Assembly (NCBI RefSeq): GCF_000712975.1
Contig: NZ_JHQL01000002.1
Coordinates: 679,492 to 743,491 of the forward strand
Reading direction: 5' to 3'
Source of the DNA: Vreelandella neptunia
GTDB taxonomy: Bacteria > Pseudomonadota > Gammaproteobacteria > Pseudomonadales > Halomonadaceae
Length of the DNA: 64,000 nucleotides
Positions within the stretch are counted from its first letter, which is position 1, and each line of letters opens with the position of its first letter. Both the position numbers and the translations under genes were made by a program. Under the pieces are notes generated by a model. The model made no database searches and was not told where the DNA came from. It was given only the letters and a program-made list of their open reading frames with translations. Below are positions 50,910 through 60,681 of this stretch, one piece after another.

Positions 50910-52151
50910 ATGCACGGTGTACAGCAGGCAAATCAAGGCCAACAGAAACAAGCGCTTACTCACGATATCGTTATTGTGGGTGGTGGTTTGGTAGGTGCCA
51001 GCTTGGGCTGTGCGTTGGCTCCTCTTATTGAGCGCTATGGGTGGCGGGTGGCCATTATTGAGTCCAATGCCTTACCTGAAAGCGCGCAGGAGGTGTCGTG
51101 GCAACCTAGCTTCGATGCACGCGCTAGCGCTATTGCTGAAGGCTCTGCTCAGCGCTTTCGCCAATTGGGGGTGTGGGAGGCGATGCGTAGTGAAGCAACG
51201 CCGATCAAGCGTATTCATATTAGCGAGCGCGGGCGTTTAGGTGCTACGAGATTGAGCGCCCAGGAACTAGGGGTACCGGCATTAGGGCATGTCATACCTA
51301 ATGCCTGGATGGGGCGCGTGTTGCACCATCATCTTCAGCAGTTGCCGATTGAGTGGCACTGCCCTGCGACCGTGGCACAACTGACGCCACAAGCAGAGGG
51401 CCATCACCTGATTCTTTCTGATGGTAATGAGCTGACTGCAGCGTTGACTATTCTTGCCGATGGCGGCCGGTCTGGCCTGAAGGAGCAATTGGGGATTAGT
51501 AGTCGCCGCCGCTCTTATGAGCAAACCGCGCTGATTGCGCACGTGGGTATTAGTCAGTCTCATCAGGGGGTAGCGTATGAACGGTTTACAGAAGAAGGGC
51601 CGATCGCCTTGTTGCCACTACCAGGTCAAGCCATGGAGTTAGTCTGGACGCATACCAGTGGCACTGAACAGGCGCGGCTAGCGCTCTCTGATCAGGCATT
51701 TCTACGCCAGCTACAGTCCGCCTTTGGTGATCGAGTAGGGCGTTTTACTCGGGTGGGACAGCGTTTCAGCTACCCGCTTTCGCTGATCACCGCAGAAGAA
51801 CCGGTTCGACCAGGGCTGGCGGTACTGGGTAATGCTGCCCACGCGCTACACCCAGTAGCGGGTCAGGGCTTCAACCTGGCGCTACGCTCCGTGATGGACT
51901 TGGCCGAGGAGCTGGCGCAGGGCGCCGAAAATCAGCGTGCCCTTGGTGATATGCAAACGCTGCAGTCATTTGAGCGACGTCGAGCTCAAGACCGTTCCAA
52001 TGTGATTCGGTTTAGTGATGGGTTAGTACGGTTATTTGGCTATTCGCTGCCTTTACTTCCCCATGCCCGAGCAGCTGGGCTGGTGGGGTTAAATTTAGTG
52101 GGGCCGCTTCGCCGCAGCTTGGCACGCCGAGCGATGGGGCTAGAGCGCTAA
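50910..52151 (+). CDS. ubiH: 2-octaprenyl-6-methoxyphenol hydroxylase (UbiH)
   Basis: FAD monooxygenase in ubiquinone synthesis. 413 residues with VIVGGGLVGASLG near the start, FDARASAIAEGSAQRF, and the second FAD motif LAVLGNAAHALHPVAGQGFNLALR. TAGGAG is well spaced for the ATG at 50910; the ATG at 50904 is too close to it. It forms a pair with the following hydroxylase gene. Confidence 0.93.
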   Translation: MHGVQQANQGQQKQALTHDIVIVGGGLVGASLGCALAPLIERYGWRVAIIESNALPESAQEVSWQPSFDARASAIAEGSAQRFRQLGVWEAMRSEATPIKRIHISERGRLGATRLSAQELGVPALGHVIPNAWMGRVLHHHLQQLPIEWHCPATVAQLTPQAEGHHLILSDGNELTAALTILADGGRSGLKEQLGISSRRRSYEQTALIAHVGISQSHQGVAYERFTEEGPIALLPLPGQAMELVWTHTSGTEQARLALSDQAFLRQLQSAFGDRVGRFTRVGQRFSYPLSLITAEEPVRPGLAVLGNAAHALHPVAGQGFNLALRSVMDLAEELAQGAENQRALGDMQTLQSFERRRAQDRSNVIRFSDGLVRLFGYSLPLLPHARAAGLVGLNLVGPLRRSLARRAMGLER

Positions 52152-52214
52152 CCTGACAATCACTTCTGACTCAGAGCGTGACAGCTGTCTCAGAAAGGTA
52201 ACGAAGGAAACGGT

Positions 52215-53471
52215 ATGAAAACGCAAGCAGCGGGGTTAGATGCGTCGGTTGAACATTTTGACGCGATAATTGTGGGTGCTGGCATGGTAGGCACGGCGCT
52301 AGTAGGGCTATTAACGAATGCTGGCATGCAGGTGGCGTTAGTAGAAACCAAAGCAGAGCCACTTCGTTTAGCTGCTTTCGGCGATCATCCACCGGCCCCT
52401 AGGGTGAGTGCATTGACACCGGTTTCTCAGCGCCTGCTCTCGCACTTGAAGGCGTGGCCTGCAATGGCTGATACGCGGATAACGCCTTACCGTTATATGC
52501 AGGTGTGGGATGCAGAAGGGAGCGGTAGCATTCAGTTTTCCGCTGATGAAGCAGGTGCACCCGTACTTGGACATATTGTTGAAAACGAGGTGACATTAGC
52601 CGCGTTAAATGAGCAGGTATTAGCGTTGCCAAAGGTTAGTACTTTCTTTGGAGTTGGCGTGGAGGCTTTACAAACATCGGATAACGGTCGTTGGCTAGTA
52701 CTTAAGGATGGGCGTCAGTTGTATACACCGTTACTCATTGCGGCCGATGGTGCTCACTCCACCATGCGTGAGCTGGCAGGAATATCGGTAGCTGAAGAGC
52801 CGATGCAGCAAGAGGCTGTCGTTACCACGGTAAGGTGTGAAAAACCCCATGGGGACACGGCTCGTCAGGCTTTTATCGCTGGCCGTCCACTGGCTTTTTT
52901 GCCGCTAACGGTGAATGGTGACGATCGCTACTGCTCGATTGTTTGGTCGACCACACCTGAGCATGCAAAACAACTCACGGAGTTTTCTTCTGATGCGCTG
53001 GGGCAGGCCCTAAGTGATGCCTTTGATTATCGCTTAGGCCAGGTGAGTGCCGTCGATGCTGCCTATCGCTTTCCACTTATCCAGCGTCATGCTGCTCAGT
53101 ATGTGCAGCCCAACTTAGCACTGGTGGGCGATGCTGCCCATAGCATTCACCCGCTAGCAGGGCAGGGGGTTAACCTTGGCTTTATGGATGCAGCGGTGCT
53201 GGCTGAAGAGGTGGTTAATGCATGGCAGCGAGGCGCGCCCTGGGGAGCGCTGTCCACGTTGAGTCGCTATGAACGACGCAGACGCTTAGATAATAGTGCT
53301 ATGTTAGGACTGATGAAAGGGTTCAAAGTACTCTTCGGTAGCGAAGTGCCTGCCCTGACGCTGGCGCGTAATATTGGCATGAGTGGTATGAATCAGTTAG
53401 TTCCGTTGAAACGGTTGGTGATGCGGCAGGCGATCGGAGAGCGTGGGCGCCTGCCGCAATCATGCCGTTAA
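52215..53471 (+). CDS. ubiI: UbiI-like FAD-dependent ubiquinone hydroxylase
   Basis: 418-residue flavoprotein, paralogue of UbiH. VGAGMVGTALVGLL at about 20, PRVSALTPVSQRLL, and LVGDAAHSIHPLAGQGVNLGFMD. Its place after ubiH suggests UbiI (C5 hydroxylation); UbiF or a broad-range UbiM-like enzyme cannot be excluded. It overlaps the convergent ctpA end by 4 bases. Confidence 0.85.
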   Translation: MKTQAAGLDASVEHFDAIIVGAGMVGTALVGLLTNAGMQVALVETKAEPLRLAAFGDHPPAPRVSALTPVSQRLLSHLKAWPAMADTRITPYRYMQVWDAEGSGSIQFSADEAGAPVLGHIVENEVTLAALNEQVLALPKVSTFFGVGVEALQTSDNGRWLVLKDGRQLYTPLLIAADGAHSTMRELAGISVAEEPMQQEAVVTTVRCEKPHGDTARQAFIAGRPLAFLPLTVNGDDRYCSIVWSTTPEHAKQLTEFSSDALGQALSDAFDYRLGQVSAVDAAYRFPLIQRHAAQYVQPNLALVGDAAHSIHPLAGQGVNLGFMDAAVLAEEVVNAWQRGAPWGALSTLSRYERRRRLDNSAMLGLMKGFKVLFGSEVPALTLARNIGMSGMNQLVPLKRLVMRQAIGERGRLPQSCR

Positions 53472-54769
53472 CGGCGGCGGCGATCTACCACATTTAGCGC
53501 TTTGAGCAGGTTCAGTGCTTCACTGAGTTGGTAGTCATCGCGTAGGCGCTGAGACATTTCTGCACGCTCACGTGGTATAGCGTTTTGGCCGCTTAGGTGG
53601 CCATCAAGGTCAGCTTCACGGATTCGGCGCTGACCTTCAGCCACTTCCAGGCGGCCACGCACTACTTCTACATCAGGTTCGATACCTTGCGCTTGGATTG
53701 AACGTCCATTGGGCGTGTAGTAAAGCGCGGTCGTTAGCTTTAGGCCTTCACCATTGCCAAGTGGCATGATTTGCTGCACGGAGCCTTTGCCAAAGCTCTC
53801 GGTACCCATGATCACCCCACGACGTTGGTCTTGAAGCGCCCCAGCGACAATCTCAGCTGCCGAGGCGCTACCGCTGTTTATCAGTACTACCAGTGGTACG
53901 TCTCTGGCGGGAGTTTCTGATGATGCTGAAAACGACATTTCAGTATCAGAAAGCCGTCCTTCAGTGTATACAATTAGCCCTTCATCCAGGAAAAGGTCTG
54001 CGACGCCAACGGCGGCTTGTAATACGCCGCCTGGATTGTTGCGCAAGTCGAGGATTAACCCTTCAAGCGGCTGTTCTCTAGCCATGCGCTCTAATGATCT
54101 GCGTGCCTGTTCAGGGGTTCGCGACTGAAACTGGCTGATGCGCAAGTAGCCGAAGCCTGGTTCAAGTTCTTCGTGCTTAACGCTTTCGCTACGAATCACC
54201 TCGCGCGTGAGTGTGAACTCTCTCGGTGACTCTTCACCCGACCGCAAAATGGAAATACGTAGTTGGCTACCTGGCTCACCACGCATTAGATTAACGGCTT
54301 CTTGTAGCGATAAACTGTCGGTTGGTGTTCCATCGATAGCCACAATCACATCGCGAGATAATAGCCCTGCTCGGGAAGCCGGCGTGTCATCGATGGGAGT
54401 GATGACCATTAGCTGTCCATTTTCAGTGCCTACCTCTATGCCAATCCCGCCAAACTCACCTTGAGTCGATTCGCGCAGACTTTGGTACTCTTCTTCGTCT
54501 AAATAGGCTGAATGAGGGTCAAGTTCGCTAAGCATACCGCGCATGGCATTGCGTAATAGTGTGCGATCGTCAACCTCTTCGACATAACCACGTTTAATGC
54601 GCTCAAATACTTCGGCAAAGGTTTGAATCTCTTCAAGGGGCAGGTCATCAGCAACGCTATTTGCAGGCTGGGCCACTAAGGGAAGCGGTACCGACAGCAG
54701 CACAAGCGGAAGTAAGGTAGCCAAAAAGCGCTTGGCAGGGGCCGATACCTCGGTAACAGATAGCGTCAT
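53468..54769 (-). CDS. ctpA: Carboxy-terminal processing peptidase (S41 family, CtpA-like)
   Basis: Periplasmic protease of 433 residues. N-terminal signal anchor, a PDZ domain (FGGIGIEVGTENGQLMVITP), then the protease domain with the serine in INSGSASAAEIVAGAL and the lysine in GTESFGKGSVQ. In relatives such proteases trim peptidoglycan hydrolases. It is last in the run gpmI-envC-ctpA. Confidence 0.93.
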   Translation of the reverse strand: MTLSVTEVSAPAKRFLATLLPLVLLSVPLPLVAQPANSVADDLPLEEIQTFAEVFERIKRGYVEEVDDRTLLRNAMRGMLSELDPHSAYLDEEEYQSLRESTQGEFGGIGIEVGTENGQLMVITPIDDTPASRAGLLSRDVIVAIDGTPTDSLSLQEAVNLMRGEPGSQLRISILRSGEESPREFTLTREVIRSESVKHEELEPGFGYLRISQFQSRTPEQARRSLERMAREQPLEGLILDLRNNPGGVLQAAVGVADLFLDEGLIVYTEGRLSDTEMSFSASSETPARDVPLVVLINSGSASAAEIVAGALQDQRRGVIMGTESFGKGSVQQIMPLGNGEGLKLTTALYYTPNGRSIQAQGIEPDVEVVRGRLEVAEGQRRIREADLDGHLSGQNAIPRERAEMSQRLRDDYQLSEALNLLKALNVVDRRRR

Positions 54770-54856
54770 GCGGACTCCGCTAGGCGAAAGGCAGCATCAA
54801 AAGGTGCTGCTCAGGTTGAGACATGATTGTTAATGCATATAAGTCAGCTTATCCCG

Positions 54857-55999
54857 TCAGCGGCGTGCAATCCAACGTTGTGGATTAATTGGTTCACCGC
54901 TACGTCGCACTTCAAAGTAAAGCGCGGAGCGGGTCTGCCCGCCACTATTGCCGACGCGTCCAATTTCAGTGCCGCGACTCACCTGTTGCCCAGGCCGAGC
55001 GCTAAAATGTTGCAAGTGAGCATAGAGCGTCATGATCTGATCTCCATGATCAATAATCAGTAGGTTGCCAAAGCCACGCATCCAGTCGGCGAATACCACG
55101 CGGCCCGTATGCACCGCAGCTACTGCGCTGCCTGGGTCTGCTTGAATCACGATACCGTTGTAGTGCACGCCATCTCTACGCTGGAAGGTTGCTGTAATCG
55201 CTCCTTGAACGGGCCAGGGTAAATCGCCCTGAGTGCGAGTAATGTGGGTGGTAGGTGTTGGTTCGGCTAAGCGGGCCAGCTCGGCTTGAATCGCTCTTAG
55301 TTGCTGCTCGGCCTGCTCACGGCTTTGGTTAAGATCGGCCAAGCGGTCTTCTTCGCTGCCATAACGATCATCCAAGGTCGCTACGACCCCCCGCCGCTGC
55401 TCGGTTCGCTGGGCGAGCAGGGCGCTTTGCTCTTCTAGCTCATCGGCTAATGTAGCAAGGCGTGCTTGGCGCTCACCCAGCGCCAGCTCAGTATCTGCCA
55501 GCGCGTTATCAAGGCGGCTGATATCGGTAAGGCGTTGCTGGCGCGCTTGAGTGAATCGATTTAGGTAGGCCTGCATTCGGTCTAGCTCGGCAGGGTCGCT
55601 TTGGTTAAGAAGCAGCTTCAACTGGGGCGTTGGCCCCAGTCGATAAAGGGCCGCTAGCTGCTGGCTTAGCGCAGCGTATTGGGTTTCACGCTCACCTTCC
55701 AAGCGCTCTCGGTGCTGGCGAAGCTGAGTGGTTTCGTCGGCCAGTTGGCGGCGCTCGGCCTGGAGTTGGTCTAAACGCTGGTGGGTCTCGGCAAGTTCTG
55801 TTTCGACCTCTCGCAACTCGCGCTCGGCGCTGTCCCGTGCTTGCCCAGTCGCACTGAGACGCTGGGCCAGATTCTCAATCTCTTGGCCAATCGCATCCAA
55901 CTGCTTGCGTGCTGCTGTTTCATCTGGCTGAGCAACACTTGCTGGCGCATAACCTAACGCCAGCATGAGCGTGATAACTAATGTCCAGCCCATAAGCAT
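54857..55999 (-). CDS. envC: Murein hydrolase activator EnvC
   Basis: Periplasmic activator of septal amidases. 380 residues: signal peptide, a long coiled coil (about 25-250), and a C-terminal LytM domain. The LytM active site is degenerate: the usual HxH has become LYFEVR and the first zinc motif lacks its aspartate (HYNGIVIQ), as expected for an activator rather than an enzyme. The ATG overlaps the gpmI stop (TGATG). Confidence 0.92.
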   Translation of the reverse strand: MLMGWTLVITLMLALGYAPASVAQPDETAARKQLDAIGQEIENLAQRLSATGQARDSAERELREVETELAETHQRLDQLQAERRQLADETTQLRQHRERLEGERETQYAALSQQLAALYRLGPTPQLKLLLNQSDPAELDRMQAYLNRFTQARQQRLTDISRLDNALADTELALGERQARLATLADELEEQSALLAQRTEQRRGVVATLDDRYGSEEDRLADLNQSREQAEQQLRAIQAELARLAEPTPTTHITRTQGDLPWPVQGAITATFQRRDGVHYNGIVIQADPGSAVAAVHTGRVVFADWMRGFGNLLIIDHGDQIMTLYAHLQHFSARPGQQVSRGTEIGRVGNSGGQTRSALYFEVRRSGEPINPQRWIARR

Positions 56000-57561
56000 C
56001 AATCAAAATGAATCAGTGGTTTACCTGTCATTGCGTCGGGCTGTGTCTGGTTCATCATGGTTAACAGCGTCGGCGCTAAATCGCATAAGCGTCCGTCTTC
56101 CAAGCTGCCAGCCCGCTCGCCTACGTAAATCAGCGGCACCATGAAGGTGGTATGAGCTGTTTGTGGTGCACCAGTTTCTGGATGCACCATCTGCTCAGCA
56201 TTGCCATGATCAGCGGTAATCAAGCAAGCACCACCAGCTCGCTCAATGGCCTCCACTACCCGGCCAACGCAGGTGTCGACGGTTTCAATCGCTTTTACGG
56301 CTGCATTGAAGTCACCCGTGTGGCCAACCATGTCGCCATTGGCATAATTGCACACCATTAGGTCAAAGCGACCACTGTCGATAGCTTCCACCAGCTTATC
56401 GGTGATCTCAAAGGCGCTCATCTCAGGTTTTTCGTCGTAGGTTTTAACATCCCGGGGTGAGGGGACCAAGATGCGCTCTTCGCCTTCGTATTCGGCCTCG
56501 TTACCGCCAGAGAAGAAAAAGGTGACGTGGGGATATTTTTCTGTTTCTGCAATACGCAGCTGAGTTAGGCCTCGTTTAGCAACCACTTCACCTAAGGTGT
56601 CGGTGAGATCCGAAGGGGGGAAGGCCGCTGGTGCTGGAATATTGGCGGCGTACTGGGTCATCGTGACTAAACCGTCGCCAGCCAGTGTAGGGCATACGCG
56701 CCGTTCAAAGCCGTTGAAGTTAGGTTCAGTAAAGGCACGAGTTAATTCACGAGCGCGGTCAGAGCGGAAATTGAGGAAAATAGCCGCATCACCGTCTTGT
56801 AGCGTAATGGCGGTATCACTTAGCGGAATACTGCTAGAGGCAACAAATTCATCGGTTTCTCCGCGCTGGTAAGCGTCACGCAGGGCGGTTTCAGCGCTAG
56901 AAGCAATAAAATCAGCGTGGCCCTCGGTCAGCAGGCGATAGGCTTGCTCAACACGCTCCCAGCGGTTATCACGGTCCATTGCGTAAAAGCGGCCAATGAC
57001 TGAGGCAATAAAGCCGTTATCAGCGCCCACCAGCTCCGATAAACGGGCATTAGCGCGCTCAAGCGAGCGAAGCGCGCTTTGCGGCGGCATATCGCGTCCG
57101 TCTAAAAATGCATGGATAAAAATGCGCTGCGCGCCGCGTCGGGCAGCAAGCTCAGCCATGGCAATAAAGTGATCTTCGTGGCTGTGTACGCCGCCGGGAG
57201 AAAGTAGCCCAAGCAAGTGGACAGCACGGCCATTAGCAACGGCTTCGTCGATGGGCTTGGTCAGCACCTCGTTGGTGTCTAGGTCGCCATCTTCAATTGC
57301 TTTGGTGATGCGGGTAAAGTCCTGGTACACAACGCGTCCGGCACCAATGTTCATATGGCCTACTTCAGAATTACCCATCTGCCCGTCAGGCAGGCCCACG
57401 TGGCGACCATCAGTGTGCACAAAGGCATGCGGACGATTGGCCCACAGCTTGTCCATGTTGGGCGTATTAGCAGCGGCCACTGCGTTGTGGGCGCTATCGG
57501 GATTGTGGCCGTAGCCATCTAAAATGATAAGCGCCACGGGGCGCGGTGCAGTTGTAGCCAT
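55999..57561 (-). CDS. gpmI: 2,3-bisphosphoglycerate-independent phosphoglycerate mutase
   Basis: Manganese enzyme of glycolysis, 520 residues. The catalytic serine is S65 in [28 protein letters not shown] is at the start, HEDHFIAM and [18 protein letters not shown] further on, and [12 protein letters not shown] near the end. The ATG at 57561 has CGAGG before it; an ATG nine codons upstream is less likely. Confidence 0.97.
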   Translation of the reverse strand: MATTAPRPVALIILDGYGHNPDSAHNAVAAANTPNMDKLWANRPHAFVHTDGRHVGLPDGQMGNSEVGHMNIGAGRVVYQDFTRITKAIEDGDLDTNEVLTKPIDEAVANGRAVHLLGLLSPGGVHSHEDHFIAMAELAARRGAQRIFIHAFLDGRDMPPQSALRSLERANARLSELVGADNGFIASVIGRFYAMDRDNRWERVEQAYRLLTEGHADFIASSAETALRDAYQRGETDEFVASSSIPLSDTAITLQDGDAAIFLNFRSDRARELTRAFTEPNFNGFERRVCPTLAGDGLVTMTQYAANIPAPAAFPPSDLTDTLGEVVAKRGLTQLRIAETEKYPHVTFFFSGGNEAEYEGEERILVPSPRDVKTYDEKPEMSAFEITDKLVEAIDSGRFDLMVCNYANGDMVGHTGDFNAAVKAIETVDTCVGRVVEAIERAGGACLITADHGNAEQMVHPETGAPQTAHTTFMVPLIYVGERAGSLEDGRLCDLAPTLLTMMNQTQPDAMTGKPLIHFD

Positions 57562-57803
57562 GAAAACCTCGTTATGTTGATCAGCCAAGCGACATGAGGT
57601 GTTGTTTGAAACGTTGGTGAAGATTGCTCAAACAGTTTTCAGACAACACCTTATAATCAGGGTCGCGACAGGCGCGCGCATGGGGCATCATAACGCAGGC
57701 AGCCGTTGGGCGTCATGGCCTGCGCGGTATGCCGTGTGACGTGTATACTTGTTGCGTTTCTGGAGGCGGCTAAGCCGCTTTTTTCTGCATAGACCAAGAG
57801 ATT

Positions 57804-58235
57804 GTGTTCACGATGATCGATCAGCTGTTCGAATTCGTAATGAACCACCCCCTACTTGTCGGGGCGTTTTTGCTGGTATTAATAGCATGGGTGGCGTACG
57901 AGGCGCGCAGTGCCGCTACCCACGCTGTGACCTCTACACAGGCGACTCAGCTTATTAACCGTGAAGACGCGGTGGTGCTGGATATCCGTGAAAGCAAAGA
58001 CTTTAAAGCGGGACATATTGCCGGTGCACGCAATATTCCCCAAAGCAGCCTCGACAGCCGCATGAATGAACTGGAGAAAGTGAAAAGCCAGCCGATCATC
58101 GTGGTATGTAAGCACGGCCAGAGCTCTGGTGCTGCACAGGCAAAACTTGCTAAGGCAGGTTTCGAGCGTGTCAATAAGTTGAGAGGTGGCATGGTGCAGT
58201 GGCAGGCGGATGGTCTTCCGGTGGTGAAAAAGTAA
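57804..58235 (+). CDS. Membrane-anchored rhodanese-like protein (YibN-like)
   Basis: 143 residues: one membrane helix (about 12-32), then a rhodanese domain with the active-site cysteine C102 in VVCKHGQSS and the DIRESKDFKAGHI motif. YibN beside secB is the usual order. Start is GTG at 57804 or ATG at 57813. Confidence 0.9.
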   Translation: MFTMIDQLFEFVMNHPLLVGAFLLVLIAWVAYEARSAATHAVTSTQATQLINREDAVVLDIRESKDFKAGHIAGARNIPQSSLDSRMNELEKVKSQPIIVVCKHGQSSGAAQAKLAKAGFERVNKLRGGMVQWQADGLPVVKK

Positions 58236-58318
58236 AGTAGAAATCAATTAAACATACAGTAAGTAAGCTATGCGCTGTCGCGCATCTTTTTATCAGATGA
58301 ACAATTAGGAGTATTTCC

Positions 58319-58828
58319 ATGGCGGAAGATAACAACACCCCGCAGGCAGGCGCCACAGAAGGTGAAAAGCCTCAGCTTAAGTTCTCTTTGCAGCGTATCT
58401 ACGTAAAAGACATTTCGTTTGAAGCGCCGAACTCTCCTTCTGTATTCAAGCAGGCGTTTAAGCCCAAGGTGAACCTGGACCTGAACACCACTAGCCAGAA
58501 AATAGCCGACGACCAGTATGAAGTGGTTGTAAAGGTGACAGCTCAGGTCAACGACAGTGAAACCGGCACTACATCGTTCCTGGCAGAAGTAGAGCAAGCT
58601 GGCCTGTTCCGTATTTCTGGCATTGAAGGGGCGCAGTTGGAACAAACCCTGGGTGCGTTCTGCCCTAATCTGCTGTTCCCTTATGCTCGCGAATGCGTTG
58701 ATAACCTTGTCAATCGTGGTGGTTTCCCGCCGCTAATGCTGGCGCCGGTGAATTTTGAAGCCATGTACGCTCAGCGCAAGCAGCGTGAAGCGCAGCAGGC
58801 TCAGCAAGCAGCCGAGAATACTCACTAA
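58319..58828 (+). CDS. secB: Protein-export chaperone SecB
   Basis: Cytoplasmic chaperone that keeps preproteins unfolded for SecA. 169 residues with FSLQRIYVKDISFEAPNSP, EQAGLFRISGI and LFPYARECVDNLVNRGGFPPLMLAPVNF, all family hallmarks. TAGGAG before the ATG. Two bases separate its stop from the next open frame. Confidence 0.97.
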   Translation: MAEDNNTPQAGATEGEKPQLKFSLQRIYVKDISFEAPNSPSVFKQAFKPKVNLDLNTTSQKIADDQYEVVVKVTAQVNDSETGTTSFLAEVEQAGLFRISGIEGAQLEQTLGAFCPNLLFPYARECVDNLVNRGGFPPLMLAPVNFEAMYAQRKQREAQQAQQAAENTH

Positions 58829-58866
58829 GTATGCATGCTGCTGACTGGGTTGCCTTACACGGCAAA

Positions 58867-59586
58867 ATGCCCCGCCTTTATGTGCCCGCTGAGTTTGCAG
58901 TGGGCACAACCATTACCCTACCTGACGGCCCGGCGAGGCATGTGACGCGAGTGCTACGGTTGGGCGAAAGCGCGCCACTGATGTTGTTTGATGGCAACGG
59001 CCAAGAGGCTGGCGTGCGCTTAGCCGATGTTGGACGTAAGCAAACGACAGTGACCATCGAGGCTGTTTGGCTGGGTAGTGGCGAATCGCCGTTGGCGGTA
59101 CACCTGGGCCAAGCGATCTCAAAAGGCGACCGGATGGACTATGCCATCCAAAAAGCCGTTGAGCTGGGCGTTGCAGCGATTACCCCGCTCTACACCGAGC
59201 GGGGCGATGTGCGTCTCAAGGGCGACCGTGAAGAGAAAAAACTGGCTCATTGGCAGGCAGTTGCAGCTAGCGCTTGTGAACAGAGTGGGCGAGCGGTTGT
59301 CCCGCCCGTTTATCCTCCACAAGCACTGAATGAGTGGCTTTCCGAGCGGCAAGAGCCACTACGTTTGATGCTTCACTTAGCAACAGGCAACGTATTTTCG
59401 CAACAGCCATGTCCCACTTCCGTAGCGCTCTTAATCGGCCCAGAGGGTGGTTTAAGTGACTCAGACATTAATGCTGCCACCGCCGGTGGCTTTACGCCGC
59501 TGACACTCGGCCCAAGGGTATTGCGTACTGAAACAGCGCCTGTTGTTGCGCTAACACTGCTGCAGCACCACTTTGGTGATGTGTAA
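58867..59586 (+). CDS. rsmE: 16S rRNA (uracil-1498-N3)-methyltransferase RsmE
   Basis: SPOUT methylase of 239 residues. PRLYVPAEF at the start, HVTRVLRLG, QAISKGDRMDYAIQKAVELGV, and the knot motif LIGPEGGLSD are typical. The ATG at 58867 fits the family N-terminus; an ATG at 58831 would add 12 residues. Confidence 0.95.
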   Translation: MPRLYVPAEFAVGTTITLPDGPARHVTRVLRLGESAPLMLFDGNGQEAGVRLADVGRKQTTVTIEAVWLGSGESPLAVHLGQAISKGDRMDYAIQKAVELGVAAITPLYTERGDVRLKGDREEKKLAHWQAVAASACEQSGRAVVPPVYPPQALNEWLSERQEPLRLMLHLATGNVFSQQPCPTSVALLIGPEGGLSDSDINAATAGGFTPLTLGPRVLRTETAPVVALTLLQHHFGDV

Positions 59587-59769
59587 GTACTCACTTTTTA
59601 GCGCTCGCTTTCCAGTATTCGATTTTAAAAGCTGATTTTTAAGAAGCTATATTTTAAGAACTTCTATTTTAAGAAGTTCTATTTTAAGAGCTTATAGTTT
59701 AAAGACTTGCTCTTAAGAACCTATTTTTAGGGGCTGTTTCTTAAAGATTTTTGTGAGTAAGTGCTTACT
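59583..59769. repeat. AT-rich tandem 15-nt repeat element with inverted flanks
   Basis: From 59624 to about 59750, units of 15 bases follow one another (59638-59652, 59653-59667, 59668-59682, 59683-59697, 59698-59712 are exact in period), near TTTAAGAASTTCTAT; later units drift. Neighbouring copies can pair (AGAACTTC with GAAGTTCT). The stretch is bracketed by GTAAGTACTCAC (59583-59594) and GTGAGTAAGTGCTTAC (59753-59768), roughly inverted copies. No coding frame fits. It may be a MITE-like or other small non-coding element. The rest of 59587-59900 shows only the leader of the next gene. Confidence 0.6.
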
Positions 59770-59900
59770 GATCGGCTGCTGCCATGTTAAGCGGTAGTAG
59801 TCGCTATTTTGTGCTGCTGAATTGATTGATAACGGCCGCGCTTTGCCTTGCGTTCGCAAGGCACCATACTGAAGGTCTACTTTTTGTAAGGACGGTACCC

Positions 59901-60605
59901 ATGGTCCGTGAGTCACACTCTTCTCCCCGTTCCGCAAGCGACGCTGCTGCCCAATTGGGTGACGTAGCCTATTTAACCGTGACTGCGGTTAATAGCACTG
60001 GGGCGTTTCTGCAATGGGGGCAGCCCAAAGATGTACTGCTGCCTTATAGCGAGCAGCGCTTTCGCCCCGATCCCGGTAAGCGGGTACTGGTAATGCTGTA
60101 TAGCGATGACCAAGGGCGTCCTGTGGCTACCATGCGCTTGGATCGCTTTTTGACAGATGACGCCTGGGCGCTAGAAAAAGGTGATGAGGTGGCTGTGGTG
60201 GTGGCTGACCGTACTGACCTTGGGATGAAAGTAGTGGTTAATCACCGCTATTGGGGGCTGATTTATCAAGATGATATTACTCAGCCGCTGCGCCGCGGGC
60301 AGTCGCTGAAAGGCTATGTAAAGCAGCGCCGCGAAGATGGCCGGGTTGATATCTGTTTGCTCCCTCCAGGTGTGGCGCGTCTAGATGTAGTGGGCGATAA
60401 GGTGCTGCAGGCGCTGCGTCAAAGCGGTGGTTATCTAGCATTAGGTGATAAAAGCTCAGCACATGACATTAAAACGCGTCTAGGGGTTAGCAAGAGTGCT
60501 TACAAGCAGGCCATAGGGCGACTGTATAAACAGCAGTTAATCACGCTGGAGCCTGGCGCTATCCGGCTTGTGCCTGGCGCGCTAACCGACGAGCAAGCCG
60601 AGTAA
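59901..60605 (+). CDS. CvfB-like S1-type RNA-binding protein
   Basis: About 234 residues. S1/OB-like segments (GDVAYLTVTAVNSTGAFLQWG; DEVAVVVADRTDLGMKVVVN; SLKGYVKQRREDGRVDICL) are followed by a C-terminal winged-helix-like part (ALGDKSSAHDIKTRLGVSKSAYKQAIGRLYKQ). This matches CvfB/YitL. The ATG at 59901 has AAGGAC upstream; the frame is open further left without a good start. Function in this group is unknown. Confidence 0.85.
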   Translation: MVRESHSSPRSASDAAAQLGDVAYLTVTAVNSTGAFLQWGQPKDVLLPYSEQRFRPDPGKRVLVMLYSDDQGRPVATMRLDRFLTDDAWALEKGDEVAVVVADRTDLGMKVVVNHRYWGLIYQDDITQPLRRGQSLKGYVKQRREDGRVDICLLPPGVARLDVVGDKVLQALRQSGGYLALGDKSSAHDIKTRLGVSKSAYKQAIGRLYKQQLITLEPGAIRLVPGALTDEQAE

Positions 60606-60681
60606 CTGCTAGCGGCGGTTGGAGCTGTGCAAGCAGTGCGGCATACTGCTTACCTATTGTTTATGTATGGATGTTACCCCG

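Noticed and set aside
59623..59755. CRISPR array
   Set aside because: Units of 15 bases with no spacers and high drift; no cas genes in the window.
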